Program-made: the position numbers and the translations under genes
From: TMED14 sp965657195
Lineage (GTDB): Bacteria; Bacteroidota; Bacteroidia; Flavobacteriales; Schleiferiaceae
Length of the DNA: 42,845 nucleotides
Reading direction: 5' to 3'
Assembly (NCBI GenBank): GCA_965657195.1
Contig: CBFHNK010000008.1
Coordinates: 1-42,845, forward strand
Notes under the pieces: generated by a model
The model's database searches: none
Seen by the model: the letters and a program-made list of their open reading frames with translations, nothing else
Told to the model about the DNA's origin: nothing
Shown: positions 31,101 to 39,563 of the stretch, in pieces
Position numbering within the stretch: position 1 is the stretch's first letter
How the letters are laid out: every line of letters begins with the position of its first letter

Positions 31101-32930
31101 GCCTCACGCATCACCGCGGGTAATACCTCAGTAGGTATTCCGTTTGGACCAGTTACGTTTGACAACTGTGTCGGCAATGAACACGCCTTCTTTGTTCAGG
31201 GCGGAACCGGAACCCTCCAAATGTGGGAGATGGGGCAACCGGGCAAAGGCTTCACCGCCGCTTCAGGCAGCAACGTTTGGATGACTGGGCTTAACCAGAA
31301 CTACCAAGGTGTGGGTAACGAATACCTGCGCATGCCTCCACTGACGAACTTTGACACCATCATGGGTGCCGAAATTCGATTCAAGCACCGCTTTGCCTTT
31401 GGGGGTACCGACGGTGCGAACATCGAGTTCTTGAACAACGGAACATGGAACGTTTTGGGTAACGCAACAGCAACCATTGGGCAGAACTGGTACGGTTCAA
31501 GCTACGGTTCTTCGGGAATAGCAGCTTTGAACAACCAACCTGGATGGACGGGCAGCACGGGAGGTAACTGGATCACTTCTACCCTTCCGCTCGCAATGTG
31601 GAACTTGAACAGCAACCCGTTGAACCTTCGCTTCCGAATGGGCACATCGATCGGTTCATCAGGAGCAGGTTGGGCGATTGATGATGTGGAAATCTATGTT
31701 CCGCCCCAAAACTCAATGGCCCCAATCGACATCGATACCAAAGAGTACTTGATCGTTCCCGACGACACCTCGACGCTCAAGGTATACCTTGAAAATACCG
31801 GAGCCAAGCCCGTAGACACCCTACAGGTGCGCTACCGTGTGAACAACGGTGCATGGACCGCGTACGAGACTGTCGTCTACAATCCACCGATGCCGCGCGG
31901 CGGACGCCGTTGGTTCGAATTCAACCAGGGTTGGCTGAATACCGGAGCCGGCTCCTACAGCATTTGTGTCGAGACGCACCGTCCGAACGACAAGCAAGAT
32001 AACTTGACCGCCGACGACCAGTTCTGCAAGACATTCATCGTGTCCGACAAGATCGCAATCGATGCCACGGGGTACTGCAACGACTTTGAGGATCCGAACA
32101 AGGCGGCATGGCTGCCCCTGCATTCGACGATCAAGACCGCTGCGCACGACTGGGAATTCGGAACACCTGGCCAGAGCATCATTAGCAGCGCAGCCAGCGG
32201 AACCAAAGCATGGATGACCAAGCTTACGGGTAACTACAGTCCGATGGGCCGCAGCTCACTGCACACCCCCTTCTTTGTACTCGACAGCAATGTGACCTAC
32301 ACCATGAAGTTTGACCACAACATGTTCTCTGAGCAGTACCACGACGGTGGCAGCATCGACTGGTCCTACAACGGAGGCATCAACTGGTACACCTTGGGCA
32401 ACGTCTTCCCGTCAGGTAAGTGGTACAACACGGTGCACGTGACCTCTCTGGATAACGTTCGTCCGGGATGGTCGGGCACCACCAACGGTTGGGCCAACTC
32501 GAGCATCAACTTCACAGCAGAGAATCAAGGTACCTTGATCTTCCGATTCCGCTTCGGAACCGACTTCACCCTCGTCAACGAAGGTTGGGCGGTCGACAAC
32601 TTCTGCTTGGAACAGGCTCCGCTCGGTTCGACGATTGACATCATCGGAATCGGCACACCTGAAGCGACCCTCACCGATGCATTCTTGAGCGGAATCAGCC
32701 CCAACCCTTCACAGGGCGGACCCGTTGGAATGGACTTCCAGTCCAACGAAGGCGGAAGCATTCGGTTGACAGTGTACAACATGCTGGGCCAGCCCGTACT
32801 TGCCCAAGACTTTGACCACCAAGGTGGCCTCGTACGCCTTGAGTGGGAAACCGCTCAGCTCGCCGCCGGCATGTACAATGCCGTAGTCGAGTGGCAAGGA
32901 CAGAGCTACACCCGCCGCTTTGTCCGCTAG
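28149..32930 (+). CDS. Giant T9SS-exported modular surface protein (choice-of-anchor/MAM-like repeats)
   Basis: This 1593-aa protein has a signal (MTHLLRRLGLAAIAYIALNFSANAQ) and a C-terminal T9SS type A sorting domain (SGISPNPSQGGPVGMDF...MYNAVVEWQGQSYTRRFVR, about 1514-1593). Between them I count five related beta modules opening with an aromatic-N/D-F-D/E motif (near 30, 375, 695, 997 and 1305) and closing with phrases such as MAIDDIKIF, IAIDDLLIY, WAIDDVEIY and WAVDNFCLE. These are typical of MAM/choice-of-anchor J jelly rolls. CARDB-like strands (NDVGVTAI...VLKVRNYGKQTKSNVP) sit between them. No catalytic motif is seen, so adhesion or matrix binding is the best guess. The gene looks somewhat more A+T-rich and uses more NNT/NNA codons than its neighbours. 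It is a single-gene unit. Confidence 0.88.
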   Translation: MTHLLRRLGLAAIAYIALNFSANAQVTTVFYEDFDSPPLNVSTSHTQPGVIQYWNDTNALSVSGTKSYHANVLPQDTIFFQTQAFSTVGNSFVRLSFDHIGKIHFGQRGYIRVSTNNGATWTTLDSNHYRGTSASFATLGYINEVMYANSAAPNYWGGATTLGQGVAPTNNWWVNEVFDISSIAGSGPSGTGNGFSQVLVKFALQYRVPSGGATTAGWFVDNLKVEAAPCELIPPRINWNLNPRREPIGARYQATEQVRLRASDNILPKSGMDSVVLHYQLNGGPWNILNMTAVNTASCPDSTEYFHNFTNLVVGDTINWWVEAFDCACDENSTRSPSTAAAVSFNTFWRDPSPPAVCGPSLPNSFPFVATTFPYVENFEAFYWMAGTGAGSSGTTHRGVFPLGNPPAGRNYEVSPNPLSTGFAWSVRTGQTGSFGTGPIGDHTTGSGKYLYTEASQGNPGNTSVFITPCLKLDNISHAAAEFYYHKFGAHMGNLRVDIDTGAGFLNNLGVIGVNLITGPTHRGIADPWDKAFINLDPYLGKYVRMRFVGTKNNSSANDRGDMAIDDIKIFQPFTRDLNLLESFKPQNGFCTYSNLEDVRIRFRTEGWQALTEIPLAFSVKNLSTGATTILRDTVVGNFAMADTMTYTFTPKANLSAFTNFEIYIWSELSGDGQSSNDSIGPIAIEHIQPISTFPYFLNFDGPGWTPGNGTTANPGTFAPSGWFALPASNSGEYAFMVGKNLTPTGATGPRWSKDRKGNYLYAEGNFGANSPFALFQQEGCVDLSGMTNPVLSFWYFMHGADIASLGVQVVPSGSNTWTTIPASIITGQQQTSETGDWAYKLVDLSAYAGQTIKMRLVAGKSGAGQAADIAIDDLLIYEHPNNDVGVTAITSPPNTVFLTTPQNLVLKVRNYGKQTKSNVPVTVVVKDLCTASNTNTYTYTVPSIAAGAEATLTVTTPVVYWEGDLEIKAYTTLAGDAFSRNDTASRITAGNTSVGIPFGPVTFDNCVGNEHAFFVQGGTGTLQMWEMGQPGKGFTAASGSNVWMTGLNQNYQGVGNEYLRMPPLTNFDTIMGAEIRFKHRFAFGGTDGANIEFLNNGTWNVLGNATATIGQNWYGSSYGSSGIAALNNQPGWTGSTGGNWITSTLPLAMWNLNSNPLNLRFRMGTSIGSSGAGWAIDDVEIYVPPQNSMAPIDIDTKEYLIVPDDTSTLKVYLENTGAKPVDTLQVRYRVNNGAWTAYETVVYNPPMPRGGRRWFEFNQGWLNTGAGSYSICVETHRPNDKQDNLTADDQFCKTFIVSDKIAIDATGYCNDFEDPNKAAWLPLHSTIKTAAHDWEFGTPGQSIISSAASGTKAWMTKLTGNYSPMGRSSLHTPFFVLDSNVTYTMKFDHNMFSEQYHDGGSIDWSYNGGINWYTLGNVFPSGKWYNTVHVTSLDNVRPGWSGTTNGWANSSINFTAENQGTLIFRFRFGTDFTLVNEGWAVDNFCLEQAPLGSTIDIIGIGTPEATLTDAFLSGISPNPSQGGPVGMDFQSNEGGSIRLTVYNMLGQPVLAQDFDHQGGLVRLEWETAQLAAGMYNAVVEWQGQSYTRRFVR

Positions 32931-32959
32931 CGTCTAGCGCCTTCGGGCAGACTTGAGCC

Positions 32960-32995
32960 AAAAAGGCAGTGTTTCGATTGAAATGCTGCCTTTTT
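32960..32995 (+). terminator. Intrinsic terminator after the large T9SS gene
   Basis: AAAAAGGCAG (32960-32969) pairs with CTGCCTTTTT (32986-32995), with an inner TTTC/GAAA pairing. The stem runs straight into the T-run. Confidence 0.85.
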
Positions 32996-33040
32996 GTCGT
33001 TTTAGCCCCTTGGGCACGTGGATTGAGCCATTGAAGACGT

Positions 33041-35608
33041 ATGGACAACCTTACCGTAAAAACCCAAACCGCCCTTCAGGCAGCGCAGCAACGCGCTACT
33101 GAACTGGGCCATCAGGCCATCGATTCTGCGCACCTCTTCGTGGGGGCCGTTGAAGCGGACCGTGCCTTTATTGAAGACCTATTGCGCCGAGCCGGACTTG
33201 CCCCAGAAACCTTGGTGCGTACTGCCGAAGCCCTCCTCGCCCAGCAAGGTCGCGTCGACGGCGGAGAACGCTACCTCAGCCGCCCCGCACAGAATGCCCT
33301 TGCCCAAGCGGCAACTGCAGCCAAAAAATTTGGCGACGACTACGTCAGCCTTGAGTTCCTCATCTTGGGGATCGGAACCGCTAGCGACGCCATGGGTCAA
33401 GCCCTGAGGGATGCAGGGTTCCGCGAAAAAGAATTCAGCTCCGTCATTGCCCAGCTGCGCCAGGGGAAAAAAGCCCAATCTGCATCCGCCGAAGGCAGCT
33501 ACCAAGCGCTCAAAAAGTACGCGATTGACCTGAACGAACGCGCCGAAAGCGGCAAACTCGACCCCGTGATTGGCCGCGATGACGAGATTCGCCGCGTGCT
33601 ACAGATTCTGTCGCGCCGCACCAAAAACAACCCCGTTCTCGTGGGCGAACCCGGCGTTGGTAAAACAGCGATCGCCGAGGGCCTCGCCCACCGCATTGTG
33701 CGCGGAGACGTTCCCGAAAACCTTCAGGGTAAAAAAATATTTTCGCTCGACATGGGCTCGCTGATCGCCGGAGCCAAGTACAAAGGCGAATTCGAAGAGC
33801 GCCTTAAGTCCGTAGTTCAAGAGGTAACGGCCGCCGAGGGTGACCTCATTCTCTTCATCGACGAAATCCACACTTTGGTCGGAGCCGGCGGCGGCGAAGG
33901 CGCCATGGACGCCGCGAACATCCTGAAGCCCGCTCTTGCACGCGGCGAGCTTCGCTGCGTGGGCGCGACAACCCTCAACGAGTTCCAGAAGTACTTCGAA
34001 AAAGACAAAGCGCTGGAGCGCCGTTTTCAAAAAGTTTTGGTCGAAGAGCCCGACACCGAAGCGTCCATCGCCATTTTGCGCGGAATCAAAGAGAAGTACG
34101 AAAGCCACCACAAAGTCCGCATCAAAGACGAAGCAGTAGTGCAGTCGGTGCTCTTGAGCCAGCGCTACATTTCAGATCGATTCCTGCCTGACAAGGCCAT
34201 TGACTTGATGGACGAGGCGGCCTCAAAACTCCGACTTGAAATCAATTCAAAGCCCGAAGAGCTCGACGACTTGGACCGCAAGATTATTCAGCTCGAAATC
34301 GAACGCGAGGCAATCCAGCGCGAGGACGACCCCAAACGCCTCAACCTACTCAAGCAGGAACTCTCCACGCTCAATGAGAAGCGAACAGCCTTGGGCGCCC
34401 AATGGTCTGCTGAAAAAGAAGCGGTTGAACGCATCCAACGCGCCAAAGAGGACGTCGAGCGCCTAAAGCTCGAGGCCGAACAAGCCGAACGCAACGGCGA
34501 CTATGCCAAAGTAGCCGAAATCCGTTATGGCAAGCTGGCAGCCGCCGAACAGTCCATCACCGACGGCCTGGCAGCCCTCGACGAGTTGCGCACCGACCGA
34601 CGCGCCATGGTTCAAGAAGAAGTGGGTGCTGAAGACATTGCTGAGGTTGTTTCGCGCTGGACCGGAATCCCCGTCAGCAAGATGCTCGAGAGCGAGCGAA
34701 GCAAACTCCTTCGCCTTGAAGATGAGCTCCACCAGCGCGTAGTCGGACAGAACGAGGCGATTGAAGCCGTATCTGACGCCCTGCGCCGCGCCCGCGCGGG
34801 CTTGGGCGACCCCAAGCGTCCGATTGGGTCCTTCCTCTTTCTCGGCCCCACTGGAGTCGGAAAAACCGAACTTGCCCGAGCGCTGGCCGAATTCCTCTTT
34901 GACGACGACCAGGCCATGGTTCGCATTGATATGAGTGAATACCAAGAGCGCCACAGTGTGTCGCGGCTCGTGGGAGCCCCTCCGGGATATGTGGGCTACG
35001 AAGAGGGCGGACAGCTCACCGAAGCCGTACGCCGTCGCCCCTACGCCGTAGTGCTGCTCGACGAAATTGAAAAAGCCCATCCCGAAGTCTTCAATGTGCT
35101 GCTCCAAGTGCTCGACGACGGTCGGCTCACCGACGGCAAGGGCCGCACGGTCAACTTCACGCACAGCGTCGTGGTGATGACCAGTAACCTGGGATCTGAG
35201 CTCCTACTTGACGGCGAAGGGCCTGAGGCGGTGCAGCAGTTGCTGCGCAAAACCTTGCGCCCGGAGTTCCTTAACCGCATCGACGAAATCATCACATTTC
35301 ACCCATTGGGCGAAGACCATGTGCGCCGAATCGTGCAGCTGCAGCTCAAAGAGGTTCAAAAACGCTTGGCGGACCAAGAAATCACCATTGAATTCACCCC
35401 TGAAGCAGTGGATGCTTTGGCCGCAGAGGGCTTTGACCCCGCCTTTGGAGCCCGCCCGCTCAAGCGAACGGTGCAGCGCCGCATTCTCAACGACCTCGCG
35501 AAAAAGCTCTTGAGCGGCGAAGTCCAACGCGACGCCGTGGTTCTCTGCGATGCGGTAGATGGAGCCATCTTTTTCACCAACACCCAACTGGGCCTCACGC
35601 AGGCCTAG
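33041..35608 (+). CDS. clpB: ATP-dependent disaggregase ClpB
   Basis: ClpB is the hexameric AAA+ chaperone that, with DnaK, pulls proteins out of heat-induced aggregates. The 855-aa length and order are typical: N domain (1-~145), NBD1 with Walker A GEPGVGKT (about 201) and Walker B LILFIDEIH, coiled-coil middle domain (about 395-525, rich in E, K and R), and NBD2 with GPTGVGKT (about 602), VLLDEIEKAHPEV and the sensor-2 GARPLKR. There is no ClpP-binding IGF/L loop that I can recognise, which supports ClpB over ClpA or ClpC. The start at 33041 is clear. No CIRCE or classical heat-shock operator is seen upstream. Its TAG stop is shared with the convergent mltG stop in CTAG. Confidence 0.96.
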   Translation: MDNLTVKTQTALQAAQQRATELGHQAIDSAHLFVGAVEADRAFIEDLLRRAGLAPETLVRTAEALLAQQGRVDGGERYLSRPAQNALAQAATAAKKFGDDYVSLEFLILGIGTASDAMGQALRDAGFREKEFSSVIAQLRQGKKAQSASAEGSYQALKKYAIDLNERAESGKLDPVIGRDDEIRRVLQILSRRTKNNPVLVGEPGVGKTAIAEGLAHRIVRGDVPENLQGKKIFSLDMGSLIAGAKYKGEFEERLKSVVQEVTAAEGDLILFIDEIHTLVGAGGGEGAMDAANILKPALARGELRCVGATTLNEFQKYFEKDKALERRFQKVLVEEPDTEASIAILRGIKEKYESHHKVRIKDEAVVQSVLLSQRYISDRFLPDKAIDLMDEAASKLRLEINSKPEELDDLDRKIIQLEIEREAIQREDDPKRLNLLKQELSTLNEKRTALGAQWSAEKEAVERIQRAKEDVERLKLEAEQAERNGDYAKVAEIRYGKLAAAEQSITDGLAALDELRTDRRAMVQEEVGAEDIAEVVSRWTGIPVSKMLESERSKLLRLEDELHQRVVGQNEAIEAVSDALRRARAGLGDPKRPIGSFLFLGPTGVGKTELARALAEFLFDDDQAMVRIDMSEYQERHSVSRLVGAPPGYVGYEEGGQLTEAVRRRPYAVVLLDEIEKAHPEVFNVLLQVLDDGRLTDGKGRTVNFTHSVVVMTSNLGSELLLDGEGPEAVQQLLRKTLRPEFLNRIDEIITFHPLGEDHVRRIVQLQLKEVQKRLADQEITIEFTPEAVDALAAEGFDPAFGARPLKRTVQRRILNDLAKKLLSGEVQRDAVVLCDAVDGAIFFTNTQLGLTQA

Positions 35609-36603
35609 CGGGTGATGGCGCGCAGGTAGCGGTTCCGGTTGCGAAGGTGCTCGGCGTAGCTCTTTGAAAAGAGGTGAAAGCCCGGCTTCGAAGGGTTTGC
35701 GCAGAAAAAGAGTTCTCCCGTGGCCGTCGAAGCCAGCACGCTATCGATCACCGGCGGGTGCACCGTGGCCAATGGTCCGGGGGGCAAGCCCTTGGTTCGG
35801 TAGGTATTAAACGGGTGCTGCACCCGAAGCATGCTGCCGGTCACACGGCGAATGGGCGCCTCCGCAAGACCTCGATCGAGCACCGCGTAGACCACCGTGG
35901 GATCCGCCTCCAAACGCTTGCCCTGCTTCAAACGAGTTAAGTAGACTCCGGCGATACGCGGCCACTCTTCGGGCTCTTTGGATTCTGCCTGCACAATGCT
36001 CGCGAGGACGGTGACCTCGTAGCGGCTCAGCCCCAAGCGCTGCGCGGCTTCGGTCCGGTCCGTGTTCCAAAACGCATCAAATTCTCGAGCCATGCGTTGG
36101 GCCACCTCGCGCGGCGAAAGCGACGCATAGATTTCGTAGGTATTCGGCAGCACCGGGACGATGCTATCTCCATGGTAAAGTGCGGAATCGAGCGCGTGTG
36201 CGGGTTCAAAAAAAACTTCTCCCAAGCGTTGGACCACCGCAGTGCGTCCCTGGTAGCCTCGGACCATGAGTTGGCGCGGAGTTTCGTAGCCCATTTTCAA
36301 CTTTCGAAGCGTCCGCCACCACGGCTCGCTCGGCGAAATTTCATAGTATCCACGCGGAACCTTGAAATTTCCCTGGAGCACAGCTCCCGCCCTGAGCAGG
36401 TTGAGGTGCGCATCAGGATTGTGCTTCGCAATGCTGTCCAACACGTTGAGAACGGGGGTTCCGTCCACAGGAACTGGTACGGAAACCCGCACGGAAGTAA
36501 AATCCTGCGACGGCCAAAGGCCAACTGCCACGGCAGCCAGGGCAAAGACCGCAATCAACCACCACGGGCGAATTCGGCGTGCGGCGCGGGACTTACGGCT
36601 CAC
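35605..36603 (-). CDS. mltG: Endolytic murein transglycosylase MltG
   Basis: MltG cuts nascent glycan strands in peptidoglycan at the inner membrane. I take the GTG at 36603, which overlaps the upstream TGA as GTGA and gives 332 aa; the longer frame to 36777 runs through the GNAT gene. There is a basic N terminus, one membrane span (about 13-30), a LysM-like domain and the YceG catalytic domain with LPNTYEIYAS (152-161), SIVQAESKEPEEWPRIAGVYLTRL (203-226, with E207 as the likely catalytic Glu) and LEADPTVVYA (231-240). It is last in the dapF-GNAT-mltG operon. Its stop codon overlaps clpB's, so no terminator lies between them. Confidence 0.93.
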   Translation of the reverse strand: MSRKSRAARRIRPWWLIAVFALAAVAVGLWPSQDFTSVRVSVPVPVDGTPVLNVLDSIAKHNPDAHLNLLRAGAVLQGNFKVPRGYYEISPSEPWWRTLRKLKMGYETPRQLMVRGYQGRTAVVQRLGEVFFEPAHALDSALYHGDSIVPVLPNTYEIYASLSPREVAQRMAREFDAFWNTDRTEAAQRLGLSRYEVTVLASIVQAESKEPEEWPRIAGVYLTRLKQGKRLEADPTVVYAVLDRGLAEAPIRRVTGSMLRVQHPFNTYRTKGLPPGPLATVHPPVIDSVLASTATGELFFCANPSKPGFHLFSKSYAEHLRNRNRYLRAITR

Positions 36604-37100
36604 GACCTTAAGCGCTGTAGAAGTTGCACGTCGCGAAACTCGCGTCCGACCCGGTACCAAGCCTTGAGGACTCCCGAATGCTCGTAGCCACTTGCCGCAA
36701 AAACGTTTAGCGCAGCAGCGTTGTCGGTAAACACTTCGGCATAAAGGCTCCGCAAGCCCACGCGCGCAAAGGCCCATTCCTCGACCAACTTCAAGCCCTG
36801 GCGTCCGAGCCCCTGACCACGAAACACAGGGTCAACAAGCAGGGCCACTTCAGCGCGCTGGTGTACCGGTTGCGCGTTAAAGATATCAAATAACCCGAGT
36901 GCCCGTCCATCGGCTGCAGAGAGCACGAAGCGCACTTGCTCTGCCTCCCAAAAGTCCCGGTGGGACTCGTCGAGGTAGCGCTTGAGCACTGCCCGACTGT
37001 AGGGCGCCACGCGAAGCCCCGCGTCGACATGGTCGGCCTCCCAGCGCACGAGCTGGTCGAGGTCCTCTGGTTCGAGGGCGCGAAGTTTTAGGCCGTCCAT
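36600..37100 (-). CDS. GNAT-family N-acetyltransferase (SpeG/RimJ-like)
   Basis: The 166-aa product has the GNAT fold: strand LKLRALEPEDLDQLVRWE at the N terminus, LGLFDIFN (beta 4 region), then VALLVDPVFRGQGLGRQGLKLV, whose R-G-Q-G-L-G is the acetyl-CoA pyrophosphate loop (about 93-98). It ends with NAAALNVFAASGYEHSGVLKAWYRVGREFRDVQLL. The architecture resembles SpeG (spermidine) and RimJ (ribosomal protein) acetyltransferases; the substrate is not determinable. It overlaps dapF by 13 bp and mltG by 4 bp. Confidence 0.9.
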   Translation of the reverse strand: MDGLKLRALEPEDLDQLVRWEADHVDAGLRVAPYSRAVLKRYLDESHRDFWEAEQVRFVLSAADGRALGLFDIFNAQPVHQRAEVALLVDPVFRGQGLGRQGLKLVEEWAFARVGLRSLYAEVFTDNAAALNVFAASGYEHSGVLKAWYRVGREFRDVQLLQRLRS

Positions 37101-37861
37101 TCTCCGTCAAATACGCGGGCCACTGGCCCCGTGAGTACAATATTCGTGAAGCCGTCCGGGCTTGAATTGAAAGACACCTCAAGTTGGCCACCGCGGACGT
37201 CCAGCACCACGGGGCTGGGCAATCCCCACTGGGTATGCGCCACCAGTGCAGCGGCTACCGCACCGGTTCCGCAACTCAAGGTCTCATCCTCGACACCGCG
37301 CTCGTAGGTGCGTAGGGCGCAGCGGTCACCTTCGGCAGCAAGCCAGTTGATGTTGGCTCCGCCTGACGCGGCGTAGACGCCATAGCGCAGGGCCCGCCCC
37401 TCGCCGAGCGTATCAAGCGATTCGAGGTCGTCGGTCAGCACAATATGGTGCGGCGAACCCGTGTTCACAAACCATCCGCCGTGCTGCGCAACAGGCCGCG
37501 GCGCATCGCTAAACTGAACCGACACCCGCCCGTCACCGAACCAATGAGCCGTGTGCAGGCCGTCCGCCGCCAAAAAGCTGCAGTCCGACCCGGTAAACAA
37601 ACCCTGGGACCGCGCAAAGTCGACCGCACAGCGCGAACCGTTTCCGCACAGCGAACCCAAACCGCCGTCGGCGTTGTAGTAGTCGACGCGAAAATCCGCG
37701 CCTTCAGCTAGTCCCACGACCATGAATCCGTCTGCGCCCACCCCGTAGCGGCGGTGGCAGATTTCAGCGACCAAAATGGCAGGCCAAAGCGCGTCAAACG
37801 AGCCGCGTACAACGACAAAGTCGTTTCCGCTACCATGGTACTTGACAAAACGTCGGAACAT
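37088..37861 (-). CDS. dapF: Diaminopimelate epimerase
   Basis: DapF converts LL- to meso-diaminopimelate, the direct precursor of lysine and of the peptidoglycan cross-link residue. The 257-aa product is normal in length. The N terminus is FVKYHGSGNDFVVV. The two catalytic cysteines are in GSLCGNGSRC (C72) and LSCGTGAVAAAL (C197). I chose the ATG at 37861; the frame upstream to 38173 crosses the divergent htrA gene. A near -7 box, TACATTCG (one mismatch), sits 4 nt from the ATG on the minus strand (37866-37873). It heads the operon with the GNAT and mltG genes; mltG gives it a cell-wall context. Confidence 0.96.
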   Translation of the reverse strand: MFRRFVKYHGSGNDFVVVRGSFDALWPAILVAEICHRRYGVGADGFMVVGLAEGADFRVDYYNADGGLGSLCGNGSRCAVDFARSQGLFTGSDCSFLAADGLHTAHWFGDGRVSVQFSDAPRPVAQHGGWFVNTGSPHHIVLTDDLESLDTLGEGRALRYGVYAASGGANINWLAAEGDRCALRTYERGVEDETLSCGTGAVAAALVAHTQWGLPSPVVLDVRGGQLEVSFNSSPDGFTNIVLTGPVARVFDGEWTA

Positions 37862-37934
37862 ACTGCGAATGTAGTCCGTGGAACAGTTTTTGAATTTCGT
37901 CCCGTCGTCATTTAACCCAAAAAATTGTGCGTTT

Positions 37935-39380
37935 ATGAATGCGAAAACTTTTGCGGCTGTCACCGGACTCGCGCTCGCAGCGGGCGTGGGCGGATCAGCC
38001 CTGTACGACGCCGTGCGCGGTCCCCAATTTTCTTCGGCCACTTGGTCGGAATCCAACGGTCGCCTCGTCGCGGACCATCCGGCTTTGGTAACCTCTACGG
38101 ACTTCAGCGCAGCCGCCGAACAAGCCGTGCATGCGGTGGTGCACGTAAAAACATCCGTGGAACAGGGGTACACGTTTAACCCGTTTCAGGACTTCTTCTT
38201 TGGATTCGGCCAAGCACCCCAGATGCAGCCGCGGATCGTTCAGGGGTCGGGCTCCGGAGTCATTATCAGCCCCGACGGCTACATCGTGACCAACAACCAC
38301 GTGATCGACAAGGCCAAAGAAGTCAAGGTGGTACTCAACAGCAACAAAGAGTACAGCGCCAAAGTGGTGGGCGTCGACCCGACCACCGACCTTGCGGTGC
38401 TCAAGATTGAGGGCGAAAACCTTCCTACCCTTGCATTTGCCAACAGTGACGAGGTACGCCTTGGCGAGTGGGTACTGGCGGTCGGGAATCCGTTCAACCT
38501 CAACTCCACGGTAACGGCCGGCATCATCAGCGCTAAGGGCCGCAGCATCAACATCATCGACAACCAGTCCGCCATCGAGGCATTCATTCAAACCGACGCA
38601 GCCGTCAATCCGGGCAATTCGGGCGGAGCCTTGATCAACACCCGCGGCGACCTCATCGGAATCAACACCGCCATCTCCACCCGTACCGGCAGCTACGAGG
38701 GCTACAGCTTTGCGGTTCCGGCCAACATCGTGCGCAAGGTGGTCGACGACCTCACAAAGTATGGTGTGGTGCAGCGCGCCTACCTCGGCGTGAACATCGC
38801 CGACATCTCGCCCGAGCTCGCCAAAGAACTGAGCATCAGCGAAACCCAAGGGGTGTACATTTCTGACGTGACTGAGGGCGGAGCCGCCGCGGACGCCGGC
38901 ATCAAAAAAGGCGATATCCTCATTCAGGCGGGCGGACGAGCAGTGAAGAAAATGTCCGAGCTCCTCGAGGTCATCGGAAGCCGCCGACCCGGCGATAAAA
39001 TGTCGGTAGTCGTGCTGCGCGACGGCAAAGAGAAGACCTTCAACGTCACCCTTCGCAACCGCCAAGGCAATACCGATGTACTCAAAAAAGAAGACGTCGC
39101 CTCGCTTCAGTCGCACGGCGCATCGTTTGAACCGTTGAGCCCCTCTGACAAAGCGCGCTTTGGACTTCGCTCTGGGGTTAAAGTCACAGACGCTGGCAAC
39201 GGTAAACTGGCAGAGGCTGGAGTTCCAACCGGATTTATTCTCGTCAAGCTCAACAACCGCTTGGTGGCAAGCGCGGACGACGTAGCCAAAATTCTGGGCG
39301 AACTCGGACCAGGCGACGGAGTGCTTCTGCAGGGCTACCGACCCAACGGCCGAGCCGAGGTGTTTGCCTTCGCACTTTAG
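37935..39380 (+). CDS. Do/DegP-like periplasmic serine protease (HtrA family)
   Basis: This 481-aa HtrA-family protease or chaperone controls envelope protein quality. It has a short hydrophobic N terminus (MNAKTFAAVTGLALAAGVGGSAL), which is a signal or anchor. The chymotrypsin-like triad is H122 (VTNNHVID), D152 (DPTTDLAVL) and S229 (NPGNSGGALIN). PDZ1 lies about 290-375 (AYLGVNIADISPEL...GGAAADAGIKKGDILIQAGG) and PDZ2 about 400-481. An F/Q-rich flexible loop (FNPFQDFFFGFGQAPQMQPR) corresponds to the LA loop. I use the ATG at 37935 rather than 37878 because it starts the signal. It is divergent from dapF (73 bp) and followed by a strong terminator. Confidence 0.94.
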   Translation: MNAKTFAAVTGLALAAGVGGSALYDAVRGPQFSSATWSESNGRLVADHPALVTSTDFSAAAEQAVHAVVHVKTSVEQGYTFNPFQDFFFGFGQAPQMQPRIVQGSGSGVIISPDGYIVTNNHVIDKAKEVKVVLNSNKEYSAKVVGVDPTTDLAVLKIEGENLPTLAFANSDEVRLGEWVLAVGNPFNLNSTVTAGIISAKGRSINIIDNQSAIEAFIQTDAAVNPGNSGGALINTRGDLIGINTAISTRTGSYEGYSFAVPANIVRKVVDDLTKYGVVQRAYLGVNIADISPELAKELSISETQGVYISDVTEGGAAADAGIKKGDILIQAGGRAVKKMSELLEVIGSRRPGDKMSVVVLRDGKEKTFNVTLRNRQGNTDVLKKEDVASLQSHGASFEPLSPSDKARFGLRSGVKVTDAGNGKLAEAGVPTGFILVKLNNRLVASADDVAKILGELGPGDGVLLQGYRPNGRAEVFAFAL

Positions 39381-39402
39381 CATTACTTCTGCTAGGCCTT
39401 AG

Positions 39403-39452
39403 GCCGGTTTTGCGAGGACTAAGTGTCCAAAATACGCAAAACCGGCTTTTTT
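39403..39452 (+). terminator. Strong intrinsic terminator after the HtrA gene
   Basis: GCCGGTTTTGCG (39403-39414) pairs with CGCAAAACCGGC (39435-39446), then six T. A nested GGAC/GTCC hairpin lies in the loop. Confidence 0.9.
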
Positions 39453-39502
39453 AATTCACTCTATTTCGGCCACTTAGCTGAGATAAATTGAATAAAATCG
39501 TC

Positions 39503-39533
39503 TTGAACCTGCCCCCTTCGGCGGCTACCTTTG
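39503..39533 (+). promoter_or_regulatory. Complete Bacteroidota promoter of gapdh (TTG - 20 nt - TACCTTTG)
   Basis: TTG at 39503-39505, a 20-nt spacer, then TACCTTTG at 39526-39533. The ATG is 30 nt downstream. This is the only promoter in the window where I see both elements at the expected spacing. Confidence 0.7.
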
Positions 39534-39563
39534 CGGCACAACCCAACCCAAAACCAAACCTTG

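Noticed and set aside
33001..33040. Heat-shock operator (CIRCE) upstream of clpB
   Set aside because: No 9-bp inverted repeat of the CIRCE type or other clear operator is present in this short leader.
37995..39383. 462-codon open frame antisense to the HtrA gene
   Set aside because: HtrA has a full catalytic triad and PDZ domains in the plus frame. The antisense frame is open because of the NNC-rich codon use and has no recognisable domain.
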